NCBI GenBank assembly: GCA_029561455.1
Contig: JAKQIY010000013.1
Span: 310,001-374,000, forward strand
DNA length: 64,000 bases
Direction of reading: 5' to 3'
Source of the DNA: a bacterium
GTDB lineage: Bacteria; Zhuqueibacterota; Zhuqueibacteria; Residuimicrobiales; Krinioviventaceae
The translations under genes were made by a program, and so were the position numbers. The stretch's first letter is position 1, and the number at the start of each line of letters is the position of its first letter. The notes beneath the pieces were generated by a model, which was not told the origin of the DNA, made no database searches, and saw nothing but the letters and a program-made list of their open reading frames with translations. Positions 1 through 9,130 of this stretch are shown piece after piece.

Positions 1-741
1 TAAACCTTTTTTTAAACCAATATTAATTTCATCTTCAGCAAGTTCACCGGCTTCAAAATATTTTTCCAGCAGAGCGTCATCACTTTCGGCAATCTTTTCA
101 ATCAATTCATTGCGTAAAGTTTTGGCTTTATTGGCCAGGTCGGCAGGAATATCTTCCTGTGTATACTTGCCGCTCAGATCCGTATTAAAAGTAATTTTTT
201 TCATTTTTAACAGATCAATAATACTGTTAAATTTTTCGCCTTCGGTAACAGGGAATTGGAACATGATTACGTTATTACCATACGCTTCTTTAGCCGTTTT
301 TACTACTTTATCAAAATTAGCATGTTCTTTATCCATAAAATTTACATACAGCATTGCCGGAATATTATTTCTTTCCAGAATATCCCACGCGAAATCAGTC
401 CCTACTTCCACGCCGGATACACTGTTTAATAATATTATGGCCAGGTCGCTCACCCGCACGCCGCTGATAACTTCTCCAAAAAAATCCAGGTAGCCGGGAA
501 TATCAATAAGGTTTATTTTTGACTTTTTCCACTCAAAACTTAATAATGAAGCGCTGATAGATATTTTGCGTTCAATTTCATCGGATCGGAAATCAGATGT
601 AGTTGTGCCTTCATCTATCGTCCCTAAACGGGTGATTTCCCCGGCAGAAAATAAAAATGCTTCAGCCAGGGTTGTTTTACCTGCTGATAAATGTGATACA
701 AGTGCAATGTTACGTATCTCTTTAGGACTAAATTCTTTCAC
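1..741 (-). CDS. Elongation factor G paralogue (EF-G2-like), partial
   Basis: This is the N-terminal 247 residues of a translational GTPase of the EF-G family; the gene runs off the left edge. The GTG start is preceded by AGGAGG six bases upstream. The P-loop (G1) is SHLSAGKT at residues 16-23. G3 reads DIPGY at 80-84, where canonical EF-G has DTPGH, so the catalytic histidine is a tyrosine. The guanine-recognition motif reads NFMD at 134-137 instead of NKxD. From family knowledge, the DxPGY form occurs in the second EF-G paralogue (FusA2 type), so this is probably an accessory EF-G and not the housekeeping fusA. Loss of the NKxD lysine is unusual even there. It lies 57 bases downstream of the acyl-CoA ligase on the same strand and may share its transcript. 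Confidence 0.85.
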   Translation of the reverse strand, partial: MKEFSPKEIRNIALVSHLSAGKTTLAEAFLFSAGEITRLGTIDEGTTTSDFRSDEIERKISISASLLSFEWKKSKINLIDIPGYLDFFGEVISGVRVSDLAIILLNSVSGVEVGTDFAWDILERNNIPAMLYVNFMDKEHANFDKVVKTAKEAYGNNVIMFQFPVTEGEKFNSIIDLLKMKKITFNTDLSGKYTQEDIPADLANKAKTLRNELIEKIAESDDALLEKYFEAGELAEDEINIGLKKGL

Positions 742-798
742 TGTTGTCCTCCTGTTTCAAGCTATTTGTTAAAAAAATATGGAATTGCTTATTTAATA

Positions 799-2349
799 CT
801 ATTTTTCCTTATTCCTTTTATCATCATACCCGGATCGATAGCTTATAGAATTTTTTCGCAAGACTCTTTTTAAAACCCTGCCGGTTGGGCTTTTAGGGAT
901 GCTTGAGCAAAATTCTATATATTTGGGGGTTTTGTAGACTGGTAATGTATGCCGGCAAAATTTTATCAATTCGTCCTGGGTTAAATGTTTACCTTCTTTT
1001 AATATTACGTATGCCTTCACTTCTGCACCCTGAACCTCATCCGGTACATCGATCACTGCCGCTTCCTGCACATCCGAATGTTCCATGATCACTTTTTCAA
1101 CTTCATGTGGAAAAATATGAAATCCGCCTTTAACGATAATATTTTCTTTCCGTTCCTGCACGAATAAATAATGATAATCGTCAATGTACCCAACATCACC
1201 GGTAAATAACCACCCATTTTTCAGACGTTTTTTGGTCTCTTCCGGCTTGTTATAATACTCGTTCATCAAATTTTGGCTTTTCGTCCAAATTTCCCCGCTC
1301 TGGAAAGGCCGGAGTTGGTTTCCCAGATCGTCGCGAATCTGGATTTCCACTCCCATTAACGGCAAACCGACAGAATTCGCTTTTCTGTCACTATCCAGAC
1401 GAACCGATGTAACCAACGGTCCCGCTTCGGTCAAGCCATACGCCTGTAATACGATCGCATTATATTTTTCTTCAAACTCGTCAATTATTTCCTGCGGTAG
1501 TTTGCCGCCATAATTCATGCAATATTTTAAAGAGGGTAATGACACATTCTGAGAATTTTCAGTTAAATTTGTAAATATGCCCGGTACAGCGGCCATAAAG
1601 GTAATTTTATAATTATTTATAGCTTGAACAATTTCTTCCGGAGAGTATCTCGGCATCAACGCAACGGTACAGCCCCGTGAAAAAGAACTGTTCATAACCA
1701 GGGTTTGCCCCAGAGGATGAAATAATGGCAGTACTGCCAGCATTTTATCATCCTGAGTAAACCGGAACATTTCACTGCAGGTTGTCGCGTTGGAATATAG
1801 GGAGCTATGGGTTAACTCGGCGCCCAGGGGAACGTCGGCTATGCCGGTTGTATAATTGATAACCGCTATATCTGTATCACTGATTTCAATATCATTTTCG
1901 AGCGGTTTTGATTCTGATATCACCCGTGTCAGCGCCAGAGTTCCTGTGGGGATATTATCGCCAAGGAATAAGATATTTTTACATTCCGGGCACATATCTT
2001 TCATGGCAATTGCCAGGTTTTGAAAACCTGTCCAGGTAATCATTGCCGATGCGCCGCTGTCTTTTAACTGGTGCTGAATTTCATCTTTACTACTCATGAT
2101 GTTGACAGGAACAACAATGCCCCCAATTTCAAGGATCCCAAAGTATGAAATACAGAAATGTGGCACATTGGGCAGCATAAGCGCAACCCGATCTCCTTTC
2201 CGGATTCCAAGCGCTGATAATCCACTGGCAAGCCTTTTTGAGGCTTCAAGCAACAGACCATAATCTACCCTGTTTTCCCCAAAAATCAGAGCGGTATGTT
2301 TTGGTAATTGCATTGCCGTATTTTTTAGTAATTCTACCAGTGTCCCCAA
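799..2349 (-). CDS. AMP-binding acyl-CoA synthetase (long-chain type), altered P-loop
   Basis: This is a 516-residue member of the ANL (acyl-CoA synthetase) superfamily, which activates a carboxylate with ATP and transfers it to CoA. Family motifs are visible: YGLTEAGP (A5), GWLFTGDVGYIDD (A7), a KGGFHIFPHEVE hinge region (A8) and a C-terminal PKSPTGRVLKR with the catalytic lysine (A10). The phosphate-binding A3 motif is strongly altered. Where relatives have YTSGTTGxPKG, this protein has YTTGIADVPLG (residues 166-176), losing the TTG core and the lysine. The start is TTG, supported by AAAGGAAA about seven bases upstream and a good promoter. The substrate is unknown. It could be a true ligase with modified ATP binding or a degenerated paralogue. 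Confidence 0.85.
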   Translation of the reverse strand: MGTLVELLKNTAMQLPKHTALIFGENRVDYGLLLEASKRLASGLSALGIRKGDRVALMLPNVPHFCISYFGILEIGGIVVPVNIMSSKDEIQHQLKDSGASAMITWTGFQNLAIAMKDMCPECKNILFLGDNIPTGTLALTRVISESKPLENDIEISDTDIAVINYTTGIADVPLGAELTHSSLYSNATTCSEMFRFTQDDKMLAVLPLFHPLGQTLVMNSSFSRGCTVALMPRYSPEEIVQAINNYKITFMAAVPGIFTNLTENSQNVSLPSLKYCMNYGGKLPQEIIDEFEEKYNAIVLQAYGLTEAGPLVTSVRLDSDRKANSVGLPLMGVEIQIRDDLGNQLRPFQSGEIWTKSQNLMNEYYNKPEETKKRLKNGWLFTGDVGYIDDYHYLFVQERKENIIVKGGFHIFPHEVEKVIMEHSDVQEAAVIDVPDEVQGAEVKAYVILKEGKHLTQDELIKFCRHTLPVYKTPKYIEFCSSIPKSPTGRVLKRVLRKNSISYRSGYDDKRNKEK

Positions 2350-2413
2350 ATGGTTTCCTTTTATTTTATTGATTGAAATTCAATGCATGCTTATTTAAAA
2401 TTACGCAAAATCT

Positions 2414-2442
2414 AAGATAATTCCAAACATTGAAAATGTCAA
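2414..2442 (-). promoter_or_regulatory. Sigma-70-type promoter for the acyl-CoA ligase
   Basis: On the minus strand the sequence reads TTGACA (2437-2442), a 17-base spacer, then TATCTT (2414-2419). This would give a leader of about 60 bases to the TTG start at 2349. Spacing and -35 box are near consensus; no factor-binding repeats overlap it. Confidence 0.65.
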
Positions 2443-2659
2443 GCATAATTTAAGTTTATCATTGAATGTAACCATTCTTTTCTGGCAGTTTGTATATAAT
2501 CCGTTCATTGCTGATCTAATCAGCTAACTTAACCGGGATATTTAAAATAGTACAAAAAATTTGGGGTTGAATTTTGTTGTTTAAAAGCAGAGTCAGATTT
2601 GATTGAATCAATACTATTTCGTAAGACATAAATATCGGTTCAAATTAGCCCCAATATCG

Positions 2660-2751
2660 CTGGTGTGATTATTGCATTTTTACATCTTAATAATTGCTCT
2701 GGTGAATTGTTGACCAAAACCACAAAATTACACCAGTTAATTTTTTATATT
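2660..2751 (+). promoter_or_regulatory. Repeated CTGGTGnnATT elements and weak promoter upstream of the S41 protease
   Basis: The 422-base gap between the divergent ligase and protease genes contains three related 10-11 base elements: CTGGTGTGATT (2660-2670), CTGGTGAATT (2699-2708) and the inverted copy AATTACACCAG (2726-2736). A plausible -10 box TATATT lies at 2746-2751. The base 17 positions upstream is not a recognisable -35, and the inverted element covers that spot. This arrangement would fit an activator site, but that is inference. I see no RNA gene or reading frame of note elsewhere in the gap. Confidence 0.35.
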
Positions 2752-2771
2752 ACAGGGTATTTTTAGAAGGG

Positions 2772-4334
2772 ATGTGTAGTGTGAAATGTAGTAACTGGTA
2801 TTACAAGTATTTGATTATTTTAGCGATAATCATTTTTATGATTGTGGTAAGACTCCCGCAGCAACTTGCCCATGCAACTCAAAAGGTCTATAATAAATGG
2901 ATGATCCTGACCATGATTCTGGATAACATCGAACGTAATTACATAAATGAAATTGATTCGGACCTTTTATTAAAAAATGCTATCAATGGTATGCTGTCCG
3001 GCCTTGATCAGTATTCTGTGTACCTCACGGCGGAAGAATATAAGGATCGGGAGACCAAAAACCTGGGTTATGTTGGTCTTGGCTTGCGTTTCAAGCAGAT
3101 CAAAGGTCAGTATGTCCTGGTCAGTATATCCGATAACAGCCCGGCATTTCGGGCCGGCTTGCTGGTTGGCGATAATATTATGGAGATTGACGGCCGGCAA
3201 ATCTCGGTTCTCAGGGAAGAACAGATTCAGAGTTTACTTGAGGGTGCTGGCCATGGCAAAGTTACAATCCTTGCCAAACATTCAGGGAGTGAACCCAGGA
3301 AGTATATACTAAACCGGACTTTTATTGCTGTAAAAAGTATACCTGGCTTTTTTATGTTAAACAACACTACCGGTTATATCAAAATCACCCATTTTATGAG
3401 TACTACACCGGATGAGCTTGATATTGCCTATAAATACCTGTTCAGCAGAGGAATGAAACAAATTATTGTAGACTTGCGTGATAATAGCGGTGGCTCGTTG
3501 CTGGCTGGTATACAGGCTGCCGATCGTTTTATTTCCAAAGGTAAGGTCATTGTAACTACCCGCGGCAAAACTCCTCAGGCTAACCAAAAGTATATTGCAA
3601 CAGCCCTGCCGGCATTTGCGGATATTCCCCTTATTGTTATGGTCAATGCCGGAACTGCCAGTGTTGCGGAGATATTTGCCGCCGCCATCCAGGATTGGGA
3701 CCGTGGGTTGTTGTTTGGCGAAGTAACATACGGTAAAGCTTGTGTGCAAACCGAATTCCCTTTTCCGGATGGTTCCGCTTTATTGCTGACTACTGCATAT
3801 TATCATACCCCACTAGGCAGAATGATCGGGAGCGAAGAAAATGCAGCTTATGACGCTAATGCGGATGAATCCGTTTCGGCTAGCTCGGAAATTCAGCGCT
3901 GGCATGAAATTAAAACTCCAAAAGGTCGGATCATTTATGAAGGGAATGGCTTACGACCCGATATTATCTCAACGGTCAAAACTGAAAGTATATCCAAATC
4001 GGTGCGGGAAATGTATGCCCGTAATGTTTTTTTAAATTATGCTGAAAAACTGGTACAAACCAGTCCCAATCTTAAAACTGATATTGATAGATTTTTTCTG
4101 GAATTTTCTATTACAGAAAATATACTGGCAGAGTTTTACCGGTCGGCAAAAATGAATGAGAACATGGCAGAATCTGACCCCGCATTTAATCAACAAATAA
4201 AACAGGCGTTAATGCAGGAAACCGCCTTTATATTATGGGGAATTGAAGGTGCACTCCGGGCGGCGGCAATAAAAGACCAACGCATTCAGGAGAGCCTGGC
4301 CAGTTTTCCCAAAGCTGCGTTATTATTATTATAA
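2772..4334 (+). CDS. C-terminal processing peptidase, S41 family (CtpA/Prc-like)
   Basis: This 520-residue envelope serine protease has an N-terminal membrane anchor (about residues 10-27). A PDZ domain follows (about 97-165, containing GLGLRFK and GDNIMEIDG), and then the S41 catalytic domain. The catalytic set is complete and correctly spaced. The serine is in NAGTASVAEI (S297), the lysine is 25 residues later in VTYGK (K322), and the glutamine is four further on (Q326), as in CtpB/CtpA. S41 proteases cleave C-terminal tails of periplasmic or membrane proteins. The roughly 190 residues after the catalytic core resemble the C-terminal extension of FCB homologues. The ATG start has a weak AGAAGGGATG context. 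It stands alone, with its own upstream region. Confidence 0.88.
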   Translation: MCSVKCSNWYYKYLIILAIIIFMIVVRLPQQLAHATQKVYNKWMILTMILDNIERNYINEIDSDLLLKNAINGMLSGLDQYSVYLTAEEYKDRETKNLGYVGLGLRFKQIKGQYVLVSISDNSPAFRAGLLVGDNIMEIDGRQISVLREEQIQSLLEGAGHGKVTILAKHSGSEPRKYILNRTFIAVKSIPGFFMLNNTTGYIKITHFMSTTPDELDIAYKYLFSRGMKQIIVDLRDNSGGSLLAGIQAADRFISKGKVIVTTRGKTPQANQKYIATALPAFADIPLIVMVNAGTASVAEIFAAAIQDWDRGLLFGEVTYGKACVQTEFPFPDGSALLLTTAYYHTPLGRMIGSEENAAYDANADESVSASSEIQRWHEIKTPKGRIIYEGNGLRPDIISTVKTESISKSVREMYARNVFLNYAEKLVQTSPNLKTDIDRFFLEFSITENILAEFYRSAKMNENMAESDPAFNQQIKQALMQETAFILWGIEGALRAAAIKDQRIQESLASFPKAALLLL

Positions 4335-4376
4335 CGAGGTATTCATGCGAACCTGCAAAATTATCAATAAAATTTC

Positions 4377-4405
4377 TTGACTATCATTACAGTAAATTGT
4401 AATTT
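4377..4405 (+). promoter_or_regulatory. Sigma-70-type promoter for gcvPB
   Basis: TTGACT (4377-4382), a 17-base spacer and TAATTT (4400-4405) lie 49 bases before the gcvPB start. The same hexamers with the same spacing recur at 28237-28265. No glycine-riboswitch-like structure is seen in the short leader. Confidence 0.65.
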
Positions 4406-4453
4406 GATTGTTTAATAAATATACTATGATTTGCTTGTGCGGGAGATAAAATA

Positions 4454-5905
4454 ATGTTCAAAAAACTGATCTTTGAAATGGGTTCAAATGGCCGGTCGGG
4501 TTGTAGTTTACCCAAAATTGATGTACCGGAAGTAAATATCAGTCAGCTAATACCAGAAAAATTTCAGCGAAAAAAAGCGGCGCGGTTACCACAGGTTAGT
4601 GAATTTGATGTTGTAAGACACTTTATTAACCTGTCAACCCTCAACCATCATGTGGATAAAGGATTTTATCCACTTGGTTCCTGCACAATGAAATATAATC
4701 CAAAAATTAATGAGGAAACCCAGGGCCTGAAAGGCTTTTCGGCTCTGCATCCTCACCAGCCAGATGCAACAGTGCAGGGCGCCTTACAATTGTTGTACGA
4801 ATTAGCAGAATATTTATGCCAGGTTTCAGGATTGGCGGCGGTTACATTACAACCTTCGGCCGGCGCTCATGGCGAGTTGACCGGCTTAATGATGATCAAA
4901 GCCTATCATGAAGCGCAGGGTGGTAACCGCAAAATTGTGTTGATCCCTGATTCAGCGCATGGCACCAATCCGGCCAGTGTTACCATTGCCGGTTTGCAGG
5001 CCGTGCAGATAAAATCCAATGCTCAGGGTCTGGTTGATCTTGAGGACCTTAAAGCGCATTTGAATAACGAAACCGCCGCACTGATGTTGACGAATCCCAA
5101 TACTTTGGGAATTTTTGAAACCCAGGTAGCGGAAATCTCCCGCCTGGTTCACAAGGCCGGAGCGTTGCTTTATATGGATGGCGCCAATTTAAATGCCCTG
5201 CTTGGCATCGTCCGTCCCGGAGATTTAGGCTTTGATGTTGTACATTTTAATCTGCATAAAACATTTTCCACGCCTCACGGCGGCGGCGGGCCAGGCGCCG
5301 GCCCAGTCGGTGTTTCAGAACGAATCAGATCGTTTTTGCCTTCTCCCTGTGTTAAAAAAGAAAAGCACGGGTTTACCCGCACTTGTGAATTTTCAGAGAG
5401 TATCGGCAAGGTCAGTGCATTTTATGGTAATTTTAGTATCCTGGTCCGCGCTTATACTTATATTCGTATGTTAGGCGCCACCGGTTTGCGGCAGGTGAGT
5501 GAGGGCGCTCTTATCAATGCCAATTACTTGCTTGCACTGTTACGTGACTTTTATGATTTACCCTATACCAGAACACCAATGCATGAATTTGTTCTATCCG
5601 GTGACCGGCAAAAAAAGTTTGGTGTTAAAACCCTTGATATTGCCAAACGTCTTTTGGATTATGGAGTGCATGCGCCTACGGTCTATTTCCCGTTAATTGT
5701 ATCCGAAGCCCTGATGATTGAACCGACAGAGACGGAAAGTAAAGAGACCCTGGAACAATTTGCCGACTTGCTTATAAAAATTGCGCAGGAAGCCGAGCAA
5801 ACCCCGGAGCTTTTAAAAGAGGCGCCGGTAACCACTCCTGTGTCCCGTCTTAATGAAGCCCTGGCAGCGCGTAATTTAAATGTCCGCTATCTTTTTTCAG
5901 ATTAA
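4454..5905 (+). CDS. gcvPB: Glycine dehydrogenase (decarboxylating) subunit 2, P-protein beta
   Basis: The 483-residue C-terminal half of the split glycine decarboxylase (P-protein) binds pyridoxal phosphate. It decarboxylates glycine and passes the aminomethyl group to lipoyl-GcvH. The PLP-lysine motif [17 protein letters not shown] is intact (about residues 268-284), and the N-terminal [13 protein letters not shown]-like segment typical of this subunit is present. It has a good GGGAGATAAAATA start region. Its partners gcvPA and gcvH lie more than 20 kb downstream, and no gcvT is visible in the window. It is followed after 22 bases by the GGDEF gene, so limited co-transcription with the signalling genes is possible. 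Confidence 0.95.
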   Translation: MFKKLIFEMGSNGRSGCSLPKIDVPEVNISQLIPEKFQRKKAARLPQVSEFDVVRHFINLSTLNHHVDKGFYPLGSCTMKYNPKINEETQGLKGFSALHPHQPDATVQGALQLLYELAEYLCQVSGLAAVTLQPSAGAHGELTGLMMIKAYHEAQGGNRKIVLIPDSAHGTNPASVTIAGLQAVQIKSNAQGLVDLEDLKAHLNNETAALMLTNPNTLGIFETQVAEISRLVHKAGALLYMDGANLNALLGIVRPGDLGFDVVHFNLHKTFSTPHGGGGPGAGPVGVSERIRSFLPSPCVKKEKHGFTRTCEFSESIGKVSAFYGNFSILVRAYTYIRMLGATGLRQVSEGALINANYLLALLRDFYDLPYTRTPMHEFVLSGDRQKKFGVKTLDIAKRLLDYGVHAPTVYFPLIVSEALMIEPTETESKETLEQFADLLIKIAQEAEQTPELLKEAPVTTPVSRLNEALAARNLNVRYLFSD

Positions 5906-5927
5906 TTCAAGAGAGTTAACATAATAA

Positions 5928-6893
5928 ATGCCAAAACAAATTGTTAAAAATAACGTTACAAAAAAAGCGCATTTACTGATTGTCGATGATACCCTTGCGA
6001 ATATTTCAGTATTGAGATCATTTTTAGCGACCGATTATGAATTGACTATTGCCAATTCCGGCGCCGCTGCTATTGAATTAATTGAAAAAGAAAAACCGGA
6101 TTTGATATTGCTCGATGTTATGATGCCCGGTATGAACGGATATGATACTTGCCAGATCATCAAAAATAATGTTATTAATTTTTATATTCCTATCATATTG
6201 GTAACCGCCCTGAATGAAGTAGAAGACAAGATCAAAGGTATAGAATCGGGCGCTGATGATTTTATCACCAAACCTGTCAATAAACACGAACTATTGGCCA
6301 GAGTAAAATCGCTTCTGCGTATAAAATATCTGCATGACCAGTTGCAGGAAAAAGTGAAACAACTGGAAGAAACCAAAGAAATACTGCGGGAACTGGCGAC
6401 CAAAGACGGATTGACCGATATATACAATTACCGTTATTTTAAAGATACGCTGAGCAAAGAAATTGAGCGCGCAAGGCGCAACAAGTCGCAATTTACCCTG
6501 ATCATGTTTGATATAGATTTTTTCAAGAATTATAACGATACTTATGGGCATCTGGCCGGCGATGAAGTGTTGCGTACTATTGCCGGTCTGATCAAACGTA
6601 ATATTCGCAGCATCGATACAGCGGCTCGCTATGGGGGAGAAGAATTTGCTCTCATTTTTCCTGAAACGGATAAAATGGCCGGTAAAATTGTTGCCAATAA
6701 ACTTAAAGATCTGGTTGATAATTACCGGTTTAATCTGGATAACGCCCGGCCTAATGGTAAAATATCTATCAGTGTAGGAGTTTCAACTTTTCCACATAAT
6801 GGTACAACCAGCGAGGAGTTGATCGAGTGTGCCGACCGGCGTTTATATATCGCCAAGGCCAATGGAAAAAATCAGGTAATTGATGAAGGATAG
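5928..6893 (+). CDS. Response regulator with GGDEF output (PleD-like diguanylate cyclase)
   Basis: The 321-residue cytosolic protein has a receiver domain (about 14-130, acidic pair D20/D21, phospho-acceptor D63 in LLDVMMPG, K115 in TKP), a coiled-coil linker (about 135-158) and a GGDEF domain (about 160-318). The active-site loop reads GGEEF at 236-240. An RxxD inhibitory site (RSID, 227-230) sits five residues before it, the standard position for product feedback. This predicts phosphorylation-controlled cyclic-di-GMP synthesis. The gene is followed after eight bases by a sensor kinase, the obvious phosphodonor candidate. Confidence 0.92.
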   Translation: MPKQIVKNNVTKKAHLLIVDDTLANISVLRSFLATDYELTIANSGAAAIELIEKEKPDLILLDVMMPGMNGYDTCQIIKNNVINFYIPIILVTALNEVEDKIKGIESGADDFITKPVNKHELLARVKSLLRIKYLHDQLQEKVKQLEETKEILRELATKDGLTDIYNYRYFKDTLSKEIERARRNKSQFTLIMFDIDFFKNYNDTYGHLAGDEVLRTIAGLIKRNIRSIDTAARYGGEEFALIFPETDKMAGKIVANKLKDLVDNYRFNLDNARPNGKISISVGVSTFPHNGTTSEELIECADRRLYIAKANGKNQVIDEG

Positions 6894-6901
6894 CAGAGTT
6901 A

Positions 6902-8356
6902 ATGACAAACTGGTTTAATCAACAAATAAAAAGTAAACTGTTCCGAAAATTATTACTGGCGATCATGAGCGCTACAATGATCCCGGTTGCCACTTTGACT
7001 GTTTTAGCCCTGGTCAATGGTTATTTAAGCGCCGGTAACAGCGCCTGGTCCGTTATTGTTATCATTGTAACCATAATATTATTTGCCCTGGTGCTGGCCG
7101 GAATGGTAGCCTTTTATATTTCTCGTTATATTACAACACCAATTGCAGAATTTACCCGCAGCGCAACTGAAATTGCGCGGGGAAAATTTTCCCATAAAAT
7201 AAACCTTAATTCCGATGATGAGATCGGTAAACTGGCCAAATTATTCAATTACATGACCACAGAAATCCGCCGCCTGCATGAAATGAACCTGGCGCAGATA
7301 ATTGCCGAACGTAATAAAACTCAAACGATCATCAAAAATATTGCTGATGGGGTTATAGTAACCGATCCTCAACTAAAAGTCCTGATTCTCAATTCTACTG
7401 CAGAAAAATGGTTCGGCTTGCAGCAAGGTGAAGCGCTTGATAAAAATATCAATGAATTTATTACCGAACCCAAGTTATTATATTTGATACAGGAAGCTAC
7501 CGAGAACAATTTTACCGAGTTGCCTTCTGCAGAAATCGAAGTAAGAGAAAAGGCTAACTGGAAACCGAGAATACTGCAAGCCAATGCCGCGCGGGTTTTA
7601 CATGAAACGGAAGGTTTGATCGGTATTGCTACTATTCTACGCGATATTACCCAGCAAAAAGAAATTGATCGCATGAAAACCGAACTGGTTTCCATGGTTG
7701 CGCACGAACTGCGGTCTCCTTTAACCAGCATTTGCGGCTTTAGTGAACTGTTGCTTGATCCGGAACTGGATAAGGAACAAGCTAACGAATATGCGACCAT
7801 TATTCTTAATGAATCTACCCGGCTTGGTGAATTGATAAATAAATTCCTGGATATTTCGCGAATTGAATCCGGTCGCATTCAACCGCAAAAAGCCAAGGTA
7901 GATTTAACGGAAACCGTGCAAATGGTAATCGGCAATAATGCTTACCTGGCCGCGCAAAAGGAAATTGTCGTCGATTTTAAAGAACCCGAGGCGCCGGTGT
8001 TGGTATGGGCCGATAACGGTATGATGGAGCAGATTATATTAAATCTGTTTTCCAATGCTATTAAATACAGCCCGGATAGCACGCAAATTGAATTACAGTT
8101 GATACGCGAAAACGATCATGCCATATTTCGCATCAAAGATCAGGGATTTGGAATTGCAGAAAAGGATTTGCAAAATATCTTTAACAAGTTTTACCGTGTA
8201 ACCGATAATGAACAAGTCCGTAATATAAATGGCTCCGGTTTGGGATTAGCGCTGGTCAAGCAGTTGGTTGAAATTCACAACGGCCGCATCGAAGTTAATA
8301 GTACATTGGGCGCCGGTTCAGTTTTTTCAATTTTTTTGCCGGTTTCGGCCGAATAA
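6902..8356 (+). CDS. Membrane sensor histidine kinase (HAMP-PAS-HisKA-HATPase)
   Basis: The 484-residue kinase has two membrane segments (about 17-40 and 49-73). Only about ten residues lie between them, so it has virtually no periplasmic sensor. A HAMP domain (about 74-128), a PAS domain (about 138-250) and HisKA with H268 in MVAHELRSPL follow. The ATPase domain carries N-box, G1 (DQGFGI) and G2 (GSGLGLALV) motifs. It autophosphorylates on H268 and passes phosphate to a receiver. Candidates are the GGDEF regulator just upstream (8-base gap) and the receiver protein 102 bases downstream. The signal is probably sensed by the PAS domain or within the membrane. Confidence 0.93.
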   Translation: MTNWFNQQIKSKLFRKLLLAIMSATMIPVATLTVLALVNGYLSAGNSAWSVIVIIVTIILFALVLAGMVAFYISRYITTPIAEFTRSATEIARGKFSHKINLNSDDEIGKLAKLFNYMTTEIRRLHEMNLAQIIAERNKTQTIIKNIADGVIVTDPQLKVLILNSTAEKWFGLQQGEALDKNINEFITEPKLLYLIQEATENNFTELPSAEIEVREKANWKPRILQANAARVLHETEGLIGIATILRDITQQKEIDRMKTELVSMVAHELRSPLTSICGFSELLLDPELDKEQANEYATIILNESTRLGELINKFLDISRIESGRIQPQKAKVDLTETVQMVIGNNAYLAAQKEIVVDFKEPEAPVLVWADNGMMEQIILNLFSNAIKYSPDSTQIELQLIRENDHAIFRIKDQGFGIAEKDLQNIFNKFYRVTDNEQVRNINGSGLGLALVKQLVEIHNGRIEVNSTLGAGSVFSIFLPVSAE

Positions 8357-8458
8357 TTGTGGGAATTTTTTCGATTTTAATCAAGTATGGTATAGATGTT
8401 GCAATTATTTTTTTGCTAATTTTGTTGCGTCTTACGACCTTAAATCCGGGAATGCATC

Positions 8459-9130
8459 ATGAATAAAAAGAAACTCTTGTTGATCGATGATAATGTTGAT
8501 ATGTTGCTCATCGGTAAAAGAATTTTTAGCCGGGTTGGTTATGATTTTTATACTGCCAGGAATGGACAAGAAGGTCTTGAGACCGCAAAATTCCATAAAC
8601 CCGATATTATTTTGCTTGATTATATTTTACCCGATATTAATGGCAAACAGTTTATAAAAATGCTTGCTGCATCGCCCCAATATGTTTCAATCCGCAATAC
8701 TCCTGTTGTAATGCTTACCGCTAAATCCGATGAGATGGATAATATTGAAGAATATTATCGGCTTGGATTACGGGCGTTCTTGAATAAACCATTCGGCCAT
8801 CGTGAACTGGTAAATATTGTTGATAACATTGTCCGCAGATCCCAGTTGGAAAAAGAACTGCCCCGAAACGGATCACCAGTTGTAATTCCTGAAACCCCGC
8901 CTGTTGTTGAAACCATTCCCCAGGATGAGTGGCTGGAGGATCTGGAATTGGCAAACGCTACAATCTCAAGTCTCTGCAACCAATTGTATAATAATGACTT
9001 GGTGAATCTGACAGAACAGCAAAAGATGGATATTCACGCTATTTATAACAGCAGTAAAAGACTTACCAGGTTAATCCAGGAACGAAAAACCCGTTCCGGT
9101 TCAATGATTGGTAAAAAGATCTCAGCTTAA
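8459..9130 (+). CDS. Receiver-domain protein with a pseudo-HisKA-like C-terminal region
   Basis: The 223-residue protein has an N-terminal receiver (about 4-125). Its acidic residues are D10/D11, the phospho-acceptor is D54 in LLDYILPD, and K110 lies in NKPF. A proline-rich linker (139-155) leads to a helical C-terminal segment (about 158-210). That segment reads like the dimerisation helices of a histidine kinase, with LTEQQ and SSKRLTRLI in the places of the LxxxQ and RLLxLI pattern of HisKA. The phospho-histidine position is a glutamate (E163), and there is no ATPase domain. The output is unknown. Its stop codon overlaps the stop of the convergent gene by four bases. Confidence 0.85.
   Translation: MNKKKLLLIDDNVDMLLIGKRIFSRVGYDFYTARNGQEGLETAKFHKPDIILLDYILPDINGKQFIKMLAASPQYVSIRNTPVVMLTAKSDEMDNIEEYYRLGLRAFLNKPFGHRELVNIVDNIVRRSQLEKELPRNGSPVVIPETPPVVETIPQDEWLEDLELANATISSLCNQLYNNDLVNLTEQQKMDIHAIYNSSKRLTRLIQERKTRSGSMIGKKISA

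Noticed and set aside
110-772. Plus-strand reading frames at 110-493 and 566-772
   Set aside because: They are shadows of the minus-strand EF-G gene, whose protein has clear GTPase motifs.
4335-4453. Glycine riboswitch before gcvPB
   Set aside because: The leader after the promoter is only about 40 bases and lacks the tandem aptamer; the gcvH-gcvPA genes also have no leader.
9127-9130. Frame error joining the receiver gene and the M29-like gene
   Set aside because: They are convergent and simply share four bases at their stops.
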